Shown here: piece by piece, positions 13,940 to 14,580 of the stretch
Position numbering within the stretch: the stretch's first letter is position 1
How the letters are laid out: each line of letters opens with the position of its first letter
DNA from: Nitrospira sp. UBA6493
GTDB taxonomy: Bacteria > Nitrospirota > Nitrospiria > Nitrospirales > Nitrospiraceae
Assembly: GCA_002435325.1 (NCBI GenBank)
Contig: DJMJ01000052.1
Location: 1-14,580, forward strand
DNA: 14,580 nucleotides
Direction of reading: 5' to 3'
Notes under the pieces: model-generated
The model's database searches: none
Told to the model about the DNA's origin: nothing
What the model saw: only the letters and a program-made list of their open reading frames with translations
Made by a program: the position numbers and the translations under genes

Positions 13940-14575
13940 ATGGACTCTTTTTTCAGCACACCTATTGCCTTCGGAATCTCCGGCCTCGTGCTTGCGATGA
14001 TCGGCCTCTTGCTGACCAGGCCTCGCCAGCAACGCTGGGTGCTAGCCCTCAGTCTATTCCTGTATCTCCGCTATCTCGTGTGGCGCCTCCTCTACACCAT
14101 CCCCACCGATGACCTGGCGAGCCTGACGGTCGGCGGGACCGTCTATCTGGCAGAACTCTACGGATTGTGCCAATTCGCCTTCTTCACCTATCAATCCTGG
14201 TCGCCGCTGGAGCGCCAGCCGGTTCCGTTGGCGACCTATCCCCTCGTCCCCACCGTAGACATGATGGTCACCGTGGTGGACGAGCCGGTAGAGATCCTGT
14301 CTCAAACACTGGTCGGCTGCCTGTCTCAGGACTATCCGAAGGACCGGTTCCGAGTGTACGTCTTGGAGGACGGCCACCGGCCAGCGGTCAAGACGCTGGC
14401 CAAATCCCTCGGCTGCGGCTACCTCCGGCGTCCAGATCGTCCACGCCACGCCAAAGCCGGAAATCTGAATCACGCCTTACGGCTGACCGATGGCGATCTT
14501 ATTGCCGTGTTTGACGTCGATCATGTGCCGACACGCGACTTCTTGAAGGATACGGTCGGTAGGTTCAACCGGTGA
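13940..14575 (+). CDS. bcsA: Cellulose synthase-like GT2 glycosyltransferase, N-terminal part, stops early
   Basis: Matches the N-terminal third of BcsA-type inner-membrane glucan synthases, which polymerise UDP-glucose and are usually 650-870 residues. Predicted membrane helices lie at about 6-26, 33-54 and 66-86 (including LFLYLRYLVWRLLYT). The cytoplasmic GT2 domain begins with VDMMVTVVDEPVEIL, then VYVLEDGHRP with D144, RHAKAGNLNHAL, and FDVDHVP with D192 and D194, the metal/UDP-binding motif. It then ends at a TGA (14573-14575) in TVGRFNR-stop, only about 20 residues past that motif. The QxxRW motif, the transmembrane pore and any PilZ domain are missing, so the product as read cannot be active. 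GTG at 13937 is an alternative start; AGAGGAG is far upstream (about 20 bases). The stop could be nonsense, a frameshift or a sequence error; only five bases follow it. Confidence 0.75.
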   Translation: MDSFFSTPIAFGISGLVLAMIGLLLTRPRQQRWVLALSLFLYLRYLVWRLLYTIPTDDLASLTVGGTVYLAELYGLCQFAFFTYQSWSPLERQPVPLATYPLVPTVDMMVTVVDEPVEILSQTLVGCLSQDYPKDRFRVYVLEDGHRPAVKTLAKSLGCGYLRRPDRPRHAKAGNLNHALRLTDGDLIAVFDVDHVPTRDFLKDTVGRFNR

Positions 14576-14580
14576 GCGCA

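Overview
The window reads as a chromosomal segment from a free-living, motile Gram-negative bacterium. It encodes two lipoproteins, a periplasmic di-haem cytochrome peroxidase and the N-terminal half of a cellulose-synthase-like protein, and it carries four flagellar (sigma-28-type) promoters. The protein style (HDOD-GAF proteins, MauG-type peroxidase, DUF1653, GC-rich codons) would fit Nitrospira-like Nitrospirota, but that is an impression, not a proof. No tRNA, rRNA, CRISPR array, insertion sequence or integrase is visible. No gene-free stretch exceeds 300 bases; the largest (about 220 bp, 13716-13939, between the CBS gene and the cellulose synthase gene) shows only a small CCCTC/GAGGG hairpin and an AGAGGAG motif.

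Layout. 1-55 (minus): start of an FAD/NAD-type Rossmann oxidoreductase running off the window. 153-323: a tiny zinc-ribbon protein. 410-1183 (minus): exonuclease III. 1334-1747 (minus): a secreted lysine-rich helical repeat protein and a 35-residue companion ORF, closed by a hairpin. 1881-2807 (minus): an OxyR-type peroxide sensor interrupted by one in-frame amber codon. It is divergent from the di-haem peroxidase at 2927-4003, with a perfect 9+9 bp palindrome between them. 4079-4906 (minus): an MscS-like channel, facing the peroxidase across a terminator-like hairpin.

5032-9952: three tandem HDOD-GAF paralogues, each exactly 1542 bp. Each has its own promoter resembling sigma-28 (TTAAG, 15-16 bp, CCGATA). 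The middle copy has an in-frame amber codon. 9971-12730 (minus): a likely four-gene operon of a pyridine nucleotide-disulfide oxidoreductase, a TPR lipoprotein, a two-helix membrane protein and a BamE/SmpA-like lipoprotein, with two ATGA stop/start overlaps. 12771-13001: DUF1653. 13101-13715: a two-CBS-domain protein with a fourth sigma-28-type promoter. 13940-14575: a GT2 cellulose-synthase-like ORF that stops early.

Two themes stand out. First, a putative sigma-28 regulon joins three HDOD signalling proteins and one CBS protein, so these genes are probably co-expressed with flagella. Second, premature in-frame stops recur: TAG in oxyR, TAG in the middle HDOD gene, TAA inside the helical repeat gene and possibly TGA in the cellulose synthase. 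Each is explicable as one C-to-T change, and the first three fall where glutamine is expected. TAG also ends genes normally here, so a simple change of genetic code is unlikely. Real gene decay, context-dependent readthrough or assembly error are the options.
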